DNA from: Roseobacter cerasinus | GTDB lineage: Bacteria > Pseudomonadota > Alphaproteobacteria > Rhodobacterales > Rhodobacteraceae | Assembly: GCF_009811755.1 (NCBI RefSeq) | Contig: NZ_BLIV01000005.1 | Span: 1-64,000, forward strand | DNA length: 64,000 nt | Direction: 5' to 3' | Shown: positions 36,623-45,740 of the stretch, piece by piece | Position numbering within the stretch: position 1 is the first letter of the stretch | How the letters are laid out: each line of letters starts with the position of its first letter | Made by a program: the position numbers and the translations under genes | The notes under the pieces: model-generated | Seen by the model: only the letters and a program-made list of their open reading frames with translations | Databases searched by the model: none | Told to the model about the DNA's origin: nothing

Positions 36623-37551
36623 CAGCCCTTTACCGCCCCGGCAGTCATCCCGGTGATGATCTGGCGGCTGGCCAGAAGCGTGAAGATGATCGGAGGAATG
36701 GCGAGCAACATGCCTGTGGCCATGATCACCCCCCATTCGACATTGAATTCGCTCATGTTGTTCACGATGAGAATGGGCACCGTCTTGGTGTTCCGGTCCG
36801 AGAGCGCGGAGGCAAGAAGATACTCGTTCCAGGCAATCCGGAAGGTGAAGATCGCCGCCGCCGCGAGGCCCGGTTTGATCAGCGGCAGCACCACAAGAAA
36901 GAACACCTGGAAAGGTCCAGCCCCGTCAACACGGGCGGCCTCTTCAAGAGAGCGCGGGACCTGCACGATGAAACTCTGCAAGATCCAGATCACGAAGGGC
37001 AAGTTCATCGCCACATAGATCAGAATGATGCCCGAATGTGTGCCTGCGAGGCAGACATCGCCCCGCCCGCCGAAGGTGTCGCGGATCAGCCCGCCAATCA
37101 GCCCGTCCCTGTCAAGGCAGAACTCGTTGTTCCACAGGCCAAACACCGGAACCAGCAGCACCGCAGGCGGCACCATGCGCACCATCAGCGTGCTGATAGA
37201 GACCGTATCGCGCCCCATGAACCGGAACCGCACCAGCGCATAGGCCGCCATGGACCCGATCACCAGCGTCAGGATCGTCGAGACCAGTGCGATGATGATC
37301 GAATTGACGAAGGCCCCGCCAAATTTCAGCGAACAGAAATCCAGATGCTCCGGCTCGTACCACAGCACGTCACAGAGTGCTGTTTCATAGTTCTGGATGG
37401 TTGGCAGGAACAGCAGGCCCGAGGTGCCCGAGATGATGTCCACATCCAGCTTGAAGGAGTTGACCAGCATCAGCAGCACCGGCCCGATGGACATGAACAC
37501 CATCACACAGATAACCGCGTAGAATGCGGCGTTGCCACGTTGCGTTTGCAT
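36622..37551 (-). CDS. Carbohydrate ABC transporter permease (MalG type)
   Basis: A 309-residue inner-membrane protein with six helices and the EAA loop that meets the ATPase (SLEEAARVDGAGPFQVFFLV). It forms the channel with the MalF-type partner encoded just upstream; start and stop codons overlap by one base. An insertion with several Cys residues (about 165-195) between the third and fourth helices is unusual for the family. Confidence 0.9.
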   Translation of the reverse strand: MQTQRGNAAFYAVICVMVFMSIGPVLLMLVNSFKLDVDIISGTSGLLFLPTIQNYETALCDVLWYEPEHLDFCSLKFGGAFVNSIIIALVSTILTLVIGSMAAYALVRFRFMGRDTVSISTLMVRMVPPAVLLVPVFGLWNNEFCLDRDGLIGGLIRDTFGGRGDVCLAGTHSGIILIYVAMNLPFVIWILQSFIVQVPRSLEEAARVDGAGPFQVFFLVVLPLIKPGLAAAAIFTFRIAWNEYLLASALSDRNTKTVPILIVNNMSEFNVEWGVIMATGMLLAIPPIIFTLLASRQIITGMTAGAVKG

Positions 37552-38462
37552 CAGCTGTCCTCCTCGGCCAGCGCCCGGATGCGGGCGGCACGGGCTTCTT
37601 GCCAGCGGGTGAAGGCGAACATTCCAACTGTCAGCAGCATCAGCAGAAGCAACAGGTAGTTGGACATCGCCGCCGCCACGCCCAATTCGCGGAACTCGGT
37701 CGCGGTGCGTGAGATGCGCAGCGCGAGAATTTCGGTCGACAGACCCGGCCCGCCTTCGGTGAGAACGAGGATCACCTCAAGCACCTTGAAAGCGTCGATC
37801 AAGCGCAACAGGCAGGTGACGATCAGCACCGGCATCATCAGCGGCAGCTTGATGTAGATGATTTGCTGCCAGGCGGTCGCCCCGTCAATGCGTGCAGCTT
37901 CAAGTGCCGAACGCGGCAGCGACTGCAGGGCTGCCAGCGAGAGAATGAAAATGAAGGGCGTCCACTGCCAAATGTCGGCGATGATCACACTCATCAACGC
38001 GTGATCGCCCAGCCAATCGACGCGCGGCAAGCCCAGACTGTCGAGCGTGCGGTTAAACGTGCCAACCGTGGGGTGATACATGTAGCGCCACATCAGGCCT
38101 ACCACGACCGGGGCGATCATCATCGGCAAGATCAGCATGGTGCGCAGCATCGACATGCCGCGAATGTCGCGATCCAGCAGCAGAGCCAACCCGACACCGA
38201 TCACCATCTCGATGGAGACGACGAAAAAGGCGAACTTCAAGGTGACAGTAAGGCTTTCGTGGAAGTTCGGATCATTCCACAGGGTGATGTAATTCTTGAG
38301 ACCCACGAACTCTGCTTCGCCAATAGTCTGGCTTGGCGCCCAATCGCGGAAGCTGCCCCAGATCATGTAGCCCAAGGGATAGATCAGCGCGATGGCCATG
38401 ATCACCACAGCCGGAGCCATGAACATGTAGGGCGACAGTCGGTTCACGCGTGCGATGGACAT
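37551..38462 (-). CDS. Carbohydrate ABC transporter permease (MalF type)
   Basis: A 303-residue inner-membrane permease with six helices and the EAA motif SALEAARIDGATAWQQIIYI. The start MSIARVNRL at 38462 is preferred; the longer frame from 38504 runs through the intergenic hairpin. It sits between the binding-protein gene and the MalG-type gene. Confidence 0.9.
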   Translation of the reverse strand: MSIARVNRLSPYMFMAPAVVIMAIALIYPLGYMIWGSFRDWAPSQTIGEAEFVGLKNYITLWNDPNFHESLTVTLKFAFFVVSIEMVIGVGLALLLDRDIRGMSMLRTMLILPMMIAPVVVGLMWRYMYHPTVGTFNRTLDSLGLPRVDWLGDHALMSVIIADIWQWTPFIFILSLAALQSLPRSALEAARIDGATAWQQIIYIKLPLMMPVLIVTCLLRLIDAFKVLEVILVLTEGGPGLSTEILALRISRTATEFRELGVAAAMSNYLLLLLMLLTVGMFAFTRWQEARAARIRALAEEDS

Positions 38463-38483
38463 GGGGAACTCCGGAAGGGACAG

Positions 38484-38514
38484 TGAGGGGCACGGCAGGC
38501 GCACGCGCCCCTCA
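38484..38514 (-). terminator. Intra-operon hairpin after binding-protein gene
   Basis: TGAGGGGC and GCCCCTCA (8-bp arms, 15-base loop) lie in the 60-base gap between the solute-binding-protein gene and the first permease gene. Such hairpins usually stabilise the binding-protein transcript and reduce read-through. Confidence 0.5.
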
Positions 38515-38522
38515 TGGGAGGA

Positions 38523-39851
38523 TTACTGCCAGGTGTAGTAACCGGCCTCGTCCATGACCGCGCGCGTCCGCTCAGCCACACCATCCAACGCTTGCTGAAT
38601 GTCGAGGTCTTCGGTCAGCACCTTGGACATGGTTGTGCCGATGTCCGCGTTGATCTTGCCCCAGACGGGGATGATCGGGCGCCAGTCGGGATCAGCATAT
38701 TTCAGCGCCTCGCCGAAGGTGGCCGAGAAGGGGTACTTCTCGTTCAGGCCCGCGTCCTGATAAGTCGAGAACCGCGAAGGGTTGCCGCCCTCCATCGCCA
38801 CCATCAGATCGCCTTTCTTGGAGGTCAGCCATTGCATCAGCAGGAAGGCCGCTTCCTTGTTTTCGGCGTTCTTGGGGATGGCAATGCCGAACCCGCCGGT
38901 TTGTGACCCGCGGCGCACGCCCTCGGGGTGCATGGCATAGCCGACCTTGCCGACAACCTTGCTGCGGTCGGGGTTTTCAAAGCCCGGCATGAAGGCGATG
39001 GAATCCATGAACATCGCCGCATCGCCATTCGCAAAGGCGTTGGCCGCTTCCGAGGGACCAAAGCTCATGGCACCCTCGGGCCCGCAGTCCACGATGGTTT
39101 TCAGCGCATTTGCGGCCTCAACACCGGCGGCGTTGTTGATGATCGGGTTCCATTTGTCATCAAAGACACGCCCGCCCAAAGGGGCAAGATGCAGCAGGAA
39201 GGCATGGCTCGCCTGGTGACCGGAAGCTGCGCGCGAGGCCATGCCGCCCATGCCCGGCTCAAGCTCGGGGATTTTGCAGGCGGCATCCAACAGCTGCGCG
39301 TAGGTCTCGGGCTCCGCAATCCCGTGTTTTTCAAAGATGTCCTTGCGGTAGGCCAGAACCGAGGTTTCCGACCCAAACGGAATGCCAAAGAGCGACCCGG
39401 TCGGACCCGGCAGATACCCTTTGGTGCCACCCGCCACGCCGATGTTCTGCACATAGCCATCGATCAGGTCGTCCGCGTCATAGCTTGGATCGGCCAGTTT
39501 GGGGTTCATAAAGAATTTGGCCAGGTTTTCCAGCTGGTCGGCAAACACATAGTCCGCCTTGGAAAACACCACATAGGAGATCAGGTCGTATTCGCCCTCC
39601 TCCTGCGCCAGCTCCAGCGTCTGTCTTTCGCGCATCTTCAGGTAGGGCAGCTGGTCCACCTCGACCTCAATGCCGGTTTCCTTGGTGAACTCGGGCAGAA
39701 CCCGCATCACCGCGTCGTAATGCGGGTGCGCGGGGAAATTCACAATCACTGTTGTGCCTTCGTACTCCGCATATGGGTTGGCCAGCGCCGTCCCCGCCAG
39801 CAAGGTCGCGGCGACACCCGCGACACTTATATCCCTCAATGATTTCAACAT
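38523..39851 (-). CDS. ABC transporter extracellular solute-binding protein (sugar type)
   Basis: A 442-residue periplasmic protein with a signal peptide (about 1-24, GTALANP) and the family-1 sugar-binding fold; residues such as FPAHPHYDAVMRVLPEFTKE and GYLPGPTGSLFGIPFGSE fit the type. It captures the substrate for the MalF/MalG-type channel. The substrate is unknown; the operon has no catabolic enzyme that would reveal it. Confidence 0.9.
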   Translation of the reverse strand: MLKSLRDISVAGVAATLLAGTALANPYAEYEGTTVIVNFPAHPHYDAVMRVLPEFTKETGIEVEVDQLPYLKMRERQTLELAQEEGEYDLISYVVFSKADYVFADQLENLAKFFMNPKLADPSYDADDLIDGYVQNIGVAGGTKGYLPGPTGSLFGIPFGSETSVLAYRKDIFEKHGIAEPETYAQLLDAACKIPELEPGMGGMASRAASGHQASHAFLLHLAPLGGRVFDDKWNPIINNAAGVEAANALKTIVDCGPEGAMSFGPSEAANAFANGDAAMFMDSIAFMPGFENPDRSKVVGKVGYAMHPEGVRRGSQTGGFGIAIPKNAENKEAAFLLMQWLTSKKGDLMVAMEGGNPSRFSTYQDAGLNEKYPFSATFGEALKYADPDWRPIIPVWGKINADIGTTMSKVLTEDLDIQQALDGVAERTRAVMDEAGYYTWQ

Positions 39852-39879
39852 ATTATTCCTCCCTTGGTATGATAGTCAT

Positions 39880-40971
39880 CTAGCTGAGTGCCTCTTCGCT
39901 TTGCTGATCAAAGAGGTGGATCCCGTTTGGATTGACCGTGAAGTTCAGCGTCTGCCCGAGGGCGACAGGTGTCTCCGAGTTAAGCTCGACCATGACATTC
40001 GTGCCGCCGCATTCGCACAGGAGCACCGACTGCGCGCCGATGTATTCGGACACCAACACATTGAGAGACAGCGATGTCTCTGCAGAGGCTTCGGCATCGA
40101 AACGCAGATCCGACGGGCGAATGCCCAGGATGACCTCGCCCGCCTTGGCTTTGCCCGCCAGCTGCGCCTTGGCCCCGTCCAACCGGAGCCGGAACCCCTG
40201 CCCCGCAACGAAGATTTGCCCATTCTCTTCCTGAATGCGCGCGGTCAGGAAATTCATCGGCGGCGAGCCCAGGAAGCCCGCAACAAACCGGTTCGCCGGG
40301 CGCTTGAACAGCTCTTCTGGCGTGCCCTGCTGCTGGATGTAGCCGCCATGCATGACGACAATGCGATCCGCCAAGGTCATCGCCTCGATCTGATCATGCG
40401 TCACATAGATCATGTTCTTCTCGACGCGCTGGCTCATCATCGCCAGCTCCGCCCGCATCTGCCCGCGCAGTTTGGCGTCGAGGTTCGAGAGCGGCTCGTC
40501 GAACAGGAAAATCCCGCTGTCTTTTGCAAGCGCCCGCGCCATCGCGACACGTTGCCGTTGCCCGCCCGACAAGGCGCCGGGCTTGCGGGCCAGAAAATCG
40601 GTCAGGCCGACAAGATCCGCAACGTCCCGCACCTTGGTGTCAATTTCTGACTTCGGTCGTTTCTGCAGGCGCAGCGCAAAGGAGATGTTCTGCGCCACAT
40701 TCATATGGGGGTAGAGCGCGTAATCCTGGAACACCATGGCCAGATCACGGTCTTTGGGTTCCAGGTGGCTGACGGGCTTGTCGCCGATATAGATCTCCCC
40801 GTCCGAGACATCCTCCAGACCGGCAATCATGCGCAGCGTCGTCGACTTGCCGCACCCGGACGGGCCGACCAGAACGGTGAATTCATTATCGGCCATTTCG
40901 AGCTCGATTCCATGAAGCACCTGCACCTCGCCATAGCGCTTCACCAGGCTGTCCAATCGAATTATCGGCAT
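39880..40971 (-). CDS. ABC transporter ATP-binding protein (UgpC/MalK type)
   Basis: A 363-residue ATPase with Walker A (VGPSGCGKSTTLR), signature LSGGQRQRVAMARAL, Walker B (IFLFDEPLSNLDAKL), the switch His (THDQIEAM) and a C-terminal TOBE regulatory domain. It powers the importer and is the first gene of this operon. The promoter just upstream carries two matches to a LacI-type operator. Confidence 0.93.
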   Translation of the reverse strand: MPIIRLDSLVKRYGEVQVLHGIELEMADNEFTVLVGPSGCGKSTTLRMIAGLEDVSDGEIYIGDKPVSHLEPKDRDLAMVFQDYALYPHMNVAQNISFALRLQKRPKSEIDTKVRDVADLVGLTDFLARKPGALSGGQRQRVAMARALAKDSGIFLFDEPLSNLDAKLRGQMRAELAMMSQRVEKNMIYVTHDQIEAMTLADRIVVMHGGYIQQQGTPEELFKRPANRFVAGFLGSPPMNFLTARIQEENGQIFVAGQGFRLRLDGAKAQLAGKAKAGEVILGIRPSDLRFDAEASAETSLSLNVLVSEYIGAQSVLLCECGGTNVMVELNSETPVALGQTLNFTVNPNGIHLFDQQSEEALS

Positions 40972-40983
40972 GACCCCTCCCGT

Positions 40984-41020
40984 TGTTACCGGTCACAATT
41001 GCGCAATGTGACCGGTAACA
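40984..41020. promoter_or_regulatory. Paired LacI-type operators before the sugar ABC operon
   Basis: TGTTACCGGTCACA (40984-40997) and TGTGACCGGTAACA (41007-41020) are reverse complements of each other, centred 23 bases apart. Each is itself a near-palindrome around ACCGGT, typical of LacI-family sites. They sit between the ATPase start (40971) and the regulator gene. Confidence 0.8.
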
Positions 41021-41061
41021 CAAGAAGTTTTTCGAAGACCCTCCACGAATAGGCGTAAACC

Positions 41062-42099
41062 TTAGGCCTGGCGCCGGGTGCTCATCCGAAGATCGGCCTG
41101 CGGATCGACATCAATCTGAATATGCTGTGCGGCGGGGTCTTCCGCGCTCAGCAACCGGCCAATCAACCGGCCTGTCTCACGCCCGATCCGGGTCGGATCC
41201 ACAACAACTGTCGAGATCGTTGGCGTCGCAAACCGCGACACTTCGAAATTGCCAAAGCCCGCGACGCCCATCTCCTCCGGAACGGAGATGCCACGCGACT
41301 TCAACCCGGACTGCACCCCAAACGCCGCGACATCCGAGACACAGAAAATGCAATCCGTATCCGGAAACTGCTCCAGGATCAGCGGCACCGCATCGGCTCC
41401 ATCCTCAATAGAAATCGGCGGTTTGCCCATCTGAAGCACCCTTTCGGGCGACAAGCCTGCCGCGTGCATTGCGCGTTTGAAGCCGGATCGCCGCGCGGCG
41501 CCGCGCGTCCAATCATCTCCGGTTTCGGCAAGGAAGGTGATGTTGCGATAACCCAATGATAGAAGGTGCCGCGTCATGTCGGCCGCGGCCTCTTCATTTG
41601 AGAAACCGATTGTGTGGCCAATGGGCTCCTGCGGCCGCTCCCACAGCTCGATCACCGGAATCTGCGCGTTCTGCAACAGCTCCACCGCTCGCGGGTTGTG
41701 GCCGTCAAACGACAGCACAATCGCCTCCGGCCTGCGGCGCAGCATCGTCTCGACAAGCTGCTCCTCCTTGTCCCGCGAATAGTTGGTATAGCCAAGCAGC
41801 ACCTGCTGCCCGACAAGCGACAGCTCATCGGTCAGGGCCTGCACCGTTTCGGCGAAGTGCAGGTTGTTGAGCGAGGGCACCAGTACCGCAACAAAGCCCG
41901 ACTTCTTGGTTGTCAGGCTGCCCGCCATCTGGTCGGGCACATAGTTCATGTCGCGCACGACCTTGAGAATGCGGTCGCGGGTCTCTTTCGAGACGGGGCT
42001 GTCTTTTCGCAGCGCGCGCGAGACGGTCATGCGTGACACGCCAGCGGCCCGGGCCACATCCCTCATTGTCGCTGTCTTCTTGTCCGCGCCGCCTGACAT
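41062..42099 (-). CDS. LacI-family regulator of the sugar ABC operon
   Basis: A 345-residue repressor with helix-turn-helix MRDVARAAGVSRMTVSRALR and hinge DQMAGSLTTKKS, then a ligand-binding domain. The start at 42099 (MSGGADKK) is preferred over 42171, because the longer frame would overlay the operator at 42111-42124. The same ACCGGT operator lies before its own gene and twice before the transporter, so it probably controls both and itself. Confidence 0.87.
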   Translation of the reverse strand: MSGGADKKTATMRDVARAAGVSRMTVSRALRKDSPVSKETRDRILKVVRDMNYVPDQMAGSLTTKKSGFVAVLVPSLNNLHFAETVQALTDELSLVGQQVLLGYTNYSRDKEEQLVETMLRRRPEAIVLSFDGHNPRAVELLQNAQIPVIELWERPQEPIGHTIGFSNEEAAADMTRHLLSLGYRNITFLAETGDDWTRGAARRSGFKRAMHAAGLSPERVLQMGKPPISIEDGADAVPLILEQFPDTDCIFCVSDVAAFGVQSGLKSRGISVPEEMGVAGFGNFEVSRFATPTISTVVVDPTRIGRETGRLIGRLLSAEDPAAQHIQIDVDPQADLRMSTRRQA

Positions 42100-42110
42100 G
42101 GACCCACTCC

Positions 42111-42124
42111 TGTTACCGGTCACA
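42111..42124. promoter_or_regulatory. LacI-type operator before its regulator gene
   Basis: TGTTACCGGTCACA, identical to the site at 40984-40997, begins 12 bases upstream of the regulator start codon. This points to autoregulation. Confidence 0.75.
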
Positions 42125-42237
42125 TGATGCTGCAGTTTCGCATAAGACTCAAGTGACGACCCGCCATGCACTGAGCGGACAGGACGTCCGCAATACCTTA
42201 GTCAGCCCGCCCTTTCAAACGTCGCGTGCGCCCAAGT

Positions 42238-43242
42238 TTACACAGGCCCGGTTGTGGCGCGCAACACAAGCTCGGCAGAGACTTCGGACACTGAAACAGG
42301 CCCATCCGGCTCCGACAAGCGCTCCAACATCACCCGCGCAAGACGTCGGCCAAGCTGGTAGGGCGACACGGCCATTGTGGTGAGCGGCGGCGTTGCAACC
42401 GCGGCATCCGGAATGTCGTCAAACCCCACGACAGACACGTCCCGGCCCGGCTCCAGCCCCAACCGCCGAATCCCATGGCACGCCCCAAGAGCCACGATAT
42501 CACCGTTGCAAACCACCGCCGTCGTCTCCGGATGGGCCGCCCGCAGCGCCATCATCGCCTCCATACCCGCCTGTTTGATGTCATTCGAATCCCAGATCAC
42601 GGCCGGCCCCAAGTCACGCTCTGACATCGTGGCCTCATAGCCTGCAATACGCTCACGCCTCACCGCAGTCAGCTCTTCGCCACCCAGATACGCAATGTGC
42701 CGGTGGCCCAGGCCTGCCAGATGATGCGTCGCCAATGCGGTTGCTTCGGCGTTTCGAATGCCCACATGGTCAAAGCCGCTCCCCTCCGGTCGGCGCAGAA
42801 ATGTGACAGTTGGAATGCGATGTGCAGTCAGAAGATCAAACGTCTTGTGGGGCGTCTGCTCTGCCGGAACCCACAGCAGCCCCCCGCGCCCATTGCGAAT
42901 GAACGCATCGATATGACGGCCCTGCCGGTCCGGGTCGTCGCGAGCATCGAGCACCGAGACAAGGTAGCCCTCCGCCTCAAGAAGGTCGCTGACGCCGCTT
43001 ATCACCTCGGCGTTGAACGGGTTGGAAATCTTGTTGATGACAAATCCAATTTCGCGGTTCTGACCTGAGCGCATGGAGGCAGCGCGGTTATCCGGCACAT
43101 AGTGCAGCTTCTGCGCAGCCTTGAGCACTTTGCTGCGTGTCTTATCCGAGATTCGCCCCGCACCACGCATCACCTGGCTGGCCGTCGCAATGGACACACC
43201 CGCCTCACGCGCAACGGTTTCGAGTTTTGGTTTTCCTGTCAT
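42238..43242 (-). CDS. LacI-family regulator divergent from mannosylglycerate-type operon
   Basis: A 334-residue repressor: helix-turn-helix LETVAREAGVSIATASQVMR, hinge NRAASMRSGQNR, and a ligand-binding domain. The start at 43242 (MTGKPKL) fits the family; the longer frame from 43284 does not. It is divergent from the ABC-glycosidase-isomerase operon at 43533, and the shared 290-base region has two palindromes, so control of that operon is likely. Confidence 0.86.
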   Translation of the reverse strand: MTGKPKLETVAREAGVSIATASQVMRGAGRISDKTRSKVLKAAQKLHYVPDNRAASMRSGQNREIGFVINKISNPFNAEVISGVSDLLEAEGYLVSVLDARDDPDRQGRHIDAFIRNGRGGLLWVPAEQTPHKTFDLLTAHRIPTVTFLRRPEGSGFDHVGIRNAEATALATHHLAGLGHRHIAYLGGEELTAVRRERIAGYEATMSERDLGPAVIWDSNDIKQAGMEAMMALRAAHPETTAVVCNGDIVALGACHGIRRLGLEPGRDVSVVGFDDIPDAAVATPPLTTMAVSPYQLGRRLARVMLERLSEPDGPVSVSEVSAELVLRATTGPV

Positions 43243-43376
43243 TTCCTGCTCAGATGATGAAACGATATATCGGAACTGTTCCATTAAAAGAGCGAGACAT
43301 CAATGGATTTCCAGTGTTTTTCCTGACCTATCCCGATGAACGCCCGGCATACGTGCAGAAAATCATTGACACATGG

Positions 43377-43388
43377 TATAACGTTATA
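43377..43388. promoter_or_regulatory. Palindromic operator candidate TATAACGTTATA
   Basis: A perfect 12-base palindrome with the central CG typical of LacI-family sites. It starts 6 bases after a TTGACA box (43366-43371), so a bound repressor would block that promoter. It lies 145 bases before the binding-protein gene. A second palindrome, CGATATATCG, is at 43263-43272 near the regulator start. Confidence 0.55.
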
Positions 43389-43532
43389 TCAAGATTAACC
43401 ATCGGATGGCGGCGCCGTGCCAAAAGCACGCCGCCGTCGGGATTGCGGGAGGATGACGCTGTCATGTGCCCCGTACTTACGCCTCGCGCCTGATCGCGAA
43501 GCAGGGAGAGACAACGCAAGGGGGAGGAAAAA

Positions 43533-44798
43533 ATGACCCTTCGAGTGAAGATTGCAGGCGCCATGTCCGGGCTTGCCGTTCTGGTGGGCGCCACGGTGGT
43601 GCAAGCCGATGTGCTGTTTTGGTCGACGCAAGCCAAACCGGTGGAGGAAGCACAAGCGATGCGCGAAAAAGTACTCGCCGGAGCGGAGGGCGTGGACTAT
43701 CAGCCGAACGATCCGGGCCCCTGGCTCACACGCCTGAATGCGGAGCTGCAGGCAGGGTCCGGTGCCATTGGCGTGCTTGGCGCGCTGCACGGTGATTTCT
43801 CGGCGATGGACCCGGACAACCTGGTCGATCTGGACGAATTGGGGGTGAATGCGGCCAGCAACACCTTCAACAGCCTTGCACAGCTGGGCACCGATAAATC
43901 GCAGTACATCCCCTGGATGCAGGCGAGTTATATCATGGCGGCAAACAAGGAAGCGCTGCCATATCTGCCAGATGGCGCGGATATTGACGCGCTGACCTAC
44001 GACCAGCTGATCGCATGGGCGGCCAACGTGCATGAGTCCACGGGTTCGCCCAAGTTCGGGTTCCCTGCGGGTCCTAAGGGCCTAAAGCACCGGTTCTTCC
44101 AGGGCTATCTCTACCCCTCCTACACCAACGGCGTGGTGCGGACCTTCGCCTCACCCGAGGCTGTAACCGCTTGGGAGAAATTCGCGGAACTGTGGGAGCA
44201 TACCAATCCAGCCTCCACCAACTTCTCCTTCCTGCAGGAGCAACTGCTCTCTGGCGATGCGTGGATCGTCTTTGACCACACCTCGCGGCTGGCTCAGGCC
44301 TTCAACGAGCGGCCGGATGATTTTGTCGCCTTCCCGGCGCCTGCTGGCCCGGCGGGTCGTGGCTTCATGCCGGTGATTGCAGGAGTGGCCATACCGAAGA
44401 CCGCGCCTGATATGGAGGCCGCCAAGAACCTGGTGCAATACATGATGACGCCCGAGACGCAGATCGCCACGCTGCGCGCGACGAACTTCTTCCCGGTTGT
44501 GGATGTGGAACTGCCCGATGATCTGCCCCCCTCCGTTCAGGCGGCCGGAGCGGCGGTGGCCAAGATGAGCGGTGCGCCGGATGCAAACCCGGGTCTGTTG
44601 CCGGCCGGTCTGGGCGACAAGGGTGGTGACTTCAACCGCGTCTTCGTGGACACGTTCGAGCGGATCATTCTTGCGCGCCAGCCCATTGAGGCTGTGCTGG
44701 AAGATCAGAAGAAGCGTCTCGCAGCGATCATGGAAGAGACCGGCGCGCCGTGCTGGGCCCCGGATGCGCCCTCCGAGGGCGCCTGCCCGGTCGAGTAA
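43533..44798 (+). CDS. ABC transporter solute-binding protein (first gene of GH63 operon)
   Basis: A 421-residue periplasmic binding protein with a signal peptide (about 1-25, VVQADVLF) of the sugar-binding family 1. A strong GGGGGAGG ribosome binding site precedes the ATG. Downstream enzymes suggest a mannosylated or glucosylated solute such as mannosylglycerate as ligand; that is inference. A 10-bp hairpin follows the stop. Confidence 0.88.
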   Translation: MTLRVKIAGAMSGLAVLVGATVVQADVLFWSTQAKPVEEAQAMREKVLAGAEGVDYQPNDPGPWLTRLNAELQAGSGAIGVLGALHGDFSAMDPDNLVDLDELGVNAASNTFNSLAQLGTDKSQYIPWMQASYIMAANKEALPYLPDGADIDALTYDQLIAWAANVHESTGSPKFGFPAGPKGLKHRFFQGYLYPSYTNGVVRTFASPEAVTAWEKFAELWEHTNPASTNFSFLQEQLLSGDAWIVFDHTSRLAQAFNERPDDFVAFPAPAGPAGRGFMPVIAGVAIPKTAPDMEAAKNLVQYMMTPETQIATLRATNFFPVVDVELPDDLPPSVQAAGAAVAKMSGAPDANPGLLPAGLGDKGGDFNRVFVDTFERIILARQPIEAVLEDQKKRLAAIMEETGAPCWAPDAPSEGACPVE

Positions 44799-44808
44799 GC
44801 GGCCTCAA

Positions 44809-44841
44809 GTGTCCGGGCCTGCCCGTGATGGGCCCGGACAC
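44809..44841 (+). terminator. Hairpin after binding-protein gene
   Basis: GTGTCCGGGC (44809-44818) pairs perfectly with GCCCGGACAC (44832-44841) around a 13-base loop. Without a T-run it is more likely a transcript-stabilising or attenuating hairpin that lets binding-protein mRNA exceed permease mRNA. Confidence 0.65.
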
Positions 44842-44894
44842 CCCAGATCCCCACCCCAAATTTCGGCGCAGATGCGCCGGTCAGGAGTTCCGCG

Positions 44895-45740
44895 ATGAAC
44901 GCCCGGATCCTTCCGTATGTCCTGATCTTGCCGGTTACACTCTTCTTATGTCTGTTTTTCCTCTACCCCTTTGTTCTCGTCTCGAAACAGGCCTTCAGTA
45001 CCGGAGCAGGCTTCACGCTCGATAACTTCCGCGAGGTTGTCTCCTACTGGAAGTTTCCCATTTCGATGCAGAACACTCTGCTGCTGGCCGCCGCTGTGGT
45101 GCCCGTGCAGCTGGCGCTGGCGTTGCTCATGGCCACGATGGTCAACAGGATGCAAAAGGGGCGCGACATAGTGCTCTACATCTGGACCATCCCGCTCGGC
45201 ATCTCGGATCTGGCAGCGGGTATCATCTGGCTGGCGATCTTCGAGCAATCGGGTTTTCTCAACTCGATGATGAGCGGACTGGGGATCGTTGATCAGCCTG
45301 TGAATTTCCTGTCCTATACCCATCCGGGCATTGTCTTTCTTGCCATTGCGCTGGCGGAGATCTGGCGGGCGACGGCGATCATGCTGGTGATTCTCGTCGC
45401 TGGCATCGGGCTCATCCCAAAAGAGTATTGCGAGGCCGCAGAGGTCTTCGGTGCTTCCCCTTGGAAACGCTTCACCCGCATCACCCTGCCGATGCTGCGG
45501 CCCTCGCTGCAGACGGCGCTGGTGCTCCGGGTGATCCTCGCCTTTGAGATCTTCGCGGTGGTGGCGGCCTTGGGCGGCACGCTCTTCCCGGTCCTCATGG
45601 GAGAGACCTATGCCTACCAGTTCGATCTTCTGAATAGCGGTGCAGCAGCGGCGATGGCGCTGATCATCCTGGCCATCTCCATTGGCTTCACGCTGGTCAT
45701 CCTGCGCGTACTGCGCGTCCCGAAAGGAGCCACGATATGA
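44895..45740 (+). CDS. Sugar ABC transporter permease (MalF type)
   Basis: A 281-residue inner-membrane permease with six helices and the EAA loop KEYCEAAEVFGASPWKRFTR. It pairs with the next permease. It starts with ATG at 44895 after a GGAG-like site and its stop overlaps the next start (ATGA). Confidence 0.9.
   Translation: MNARILPYVLILPVTLFLCLFFLYPFVLVSKQAFSTGAGFTLDNFREVVSYWKFPISMQNTLLLAAAVVPVQLALALLMATMVNRMQKGRDIVLYIWTIPLGISDLAAGIIWLAIFEQSGFLNSMMSGLGIVDQPVNFLSYTHPGIVFLAIALAEIWRATAIMLVILVAGIGLIPKEYCEAAEVFGASPWKRFTRITLPMLRPSLQTALVLRVILAFEIFAVVAALGGTLFPVLMGETYAYQFDLLNSGAAAAMALIILAISIGFTLVILRVLRVPKGATI

Noticed and set aside
36571-37659. 362-codon frame antisense to the ABC permeases
   Set aside because: Composition rich in His, Arg, Asp and Gln; the minus-strand permeases are unambiguous.
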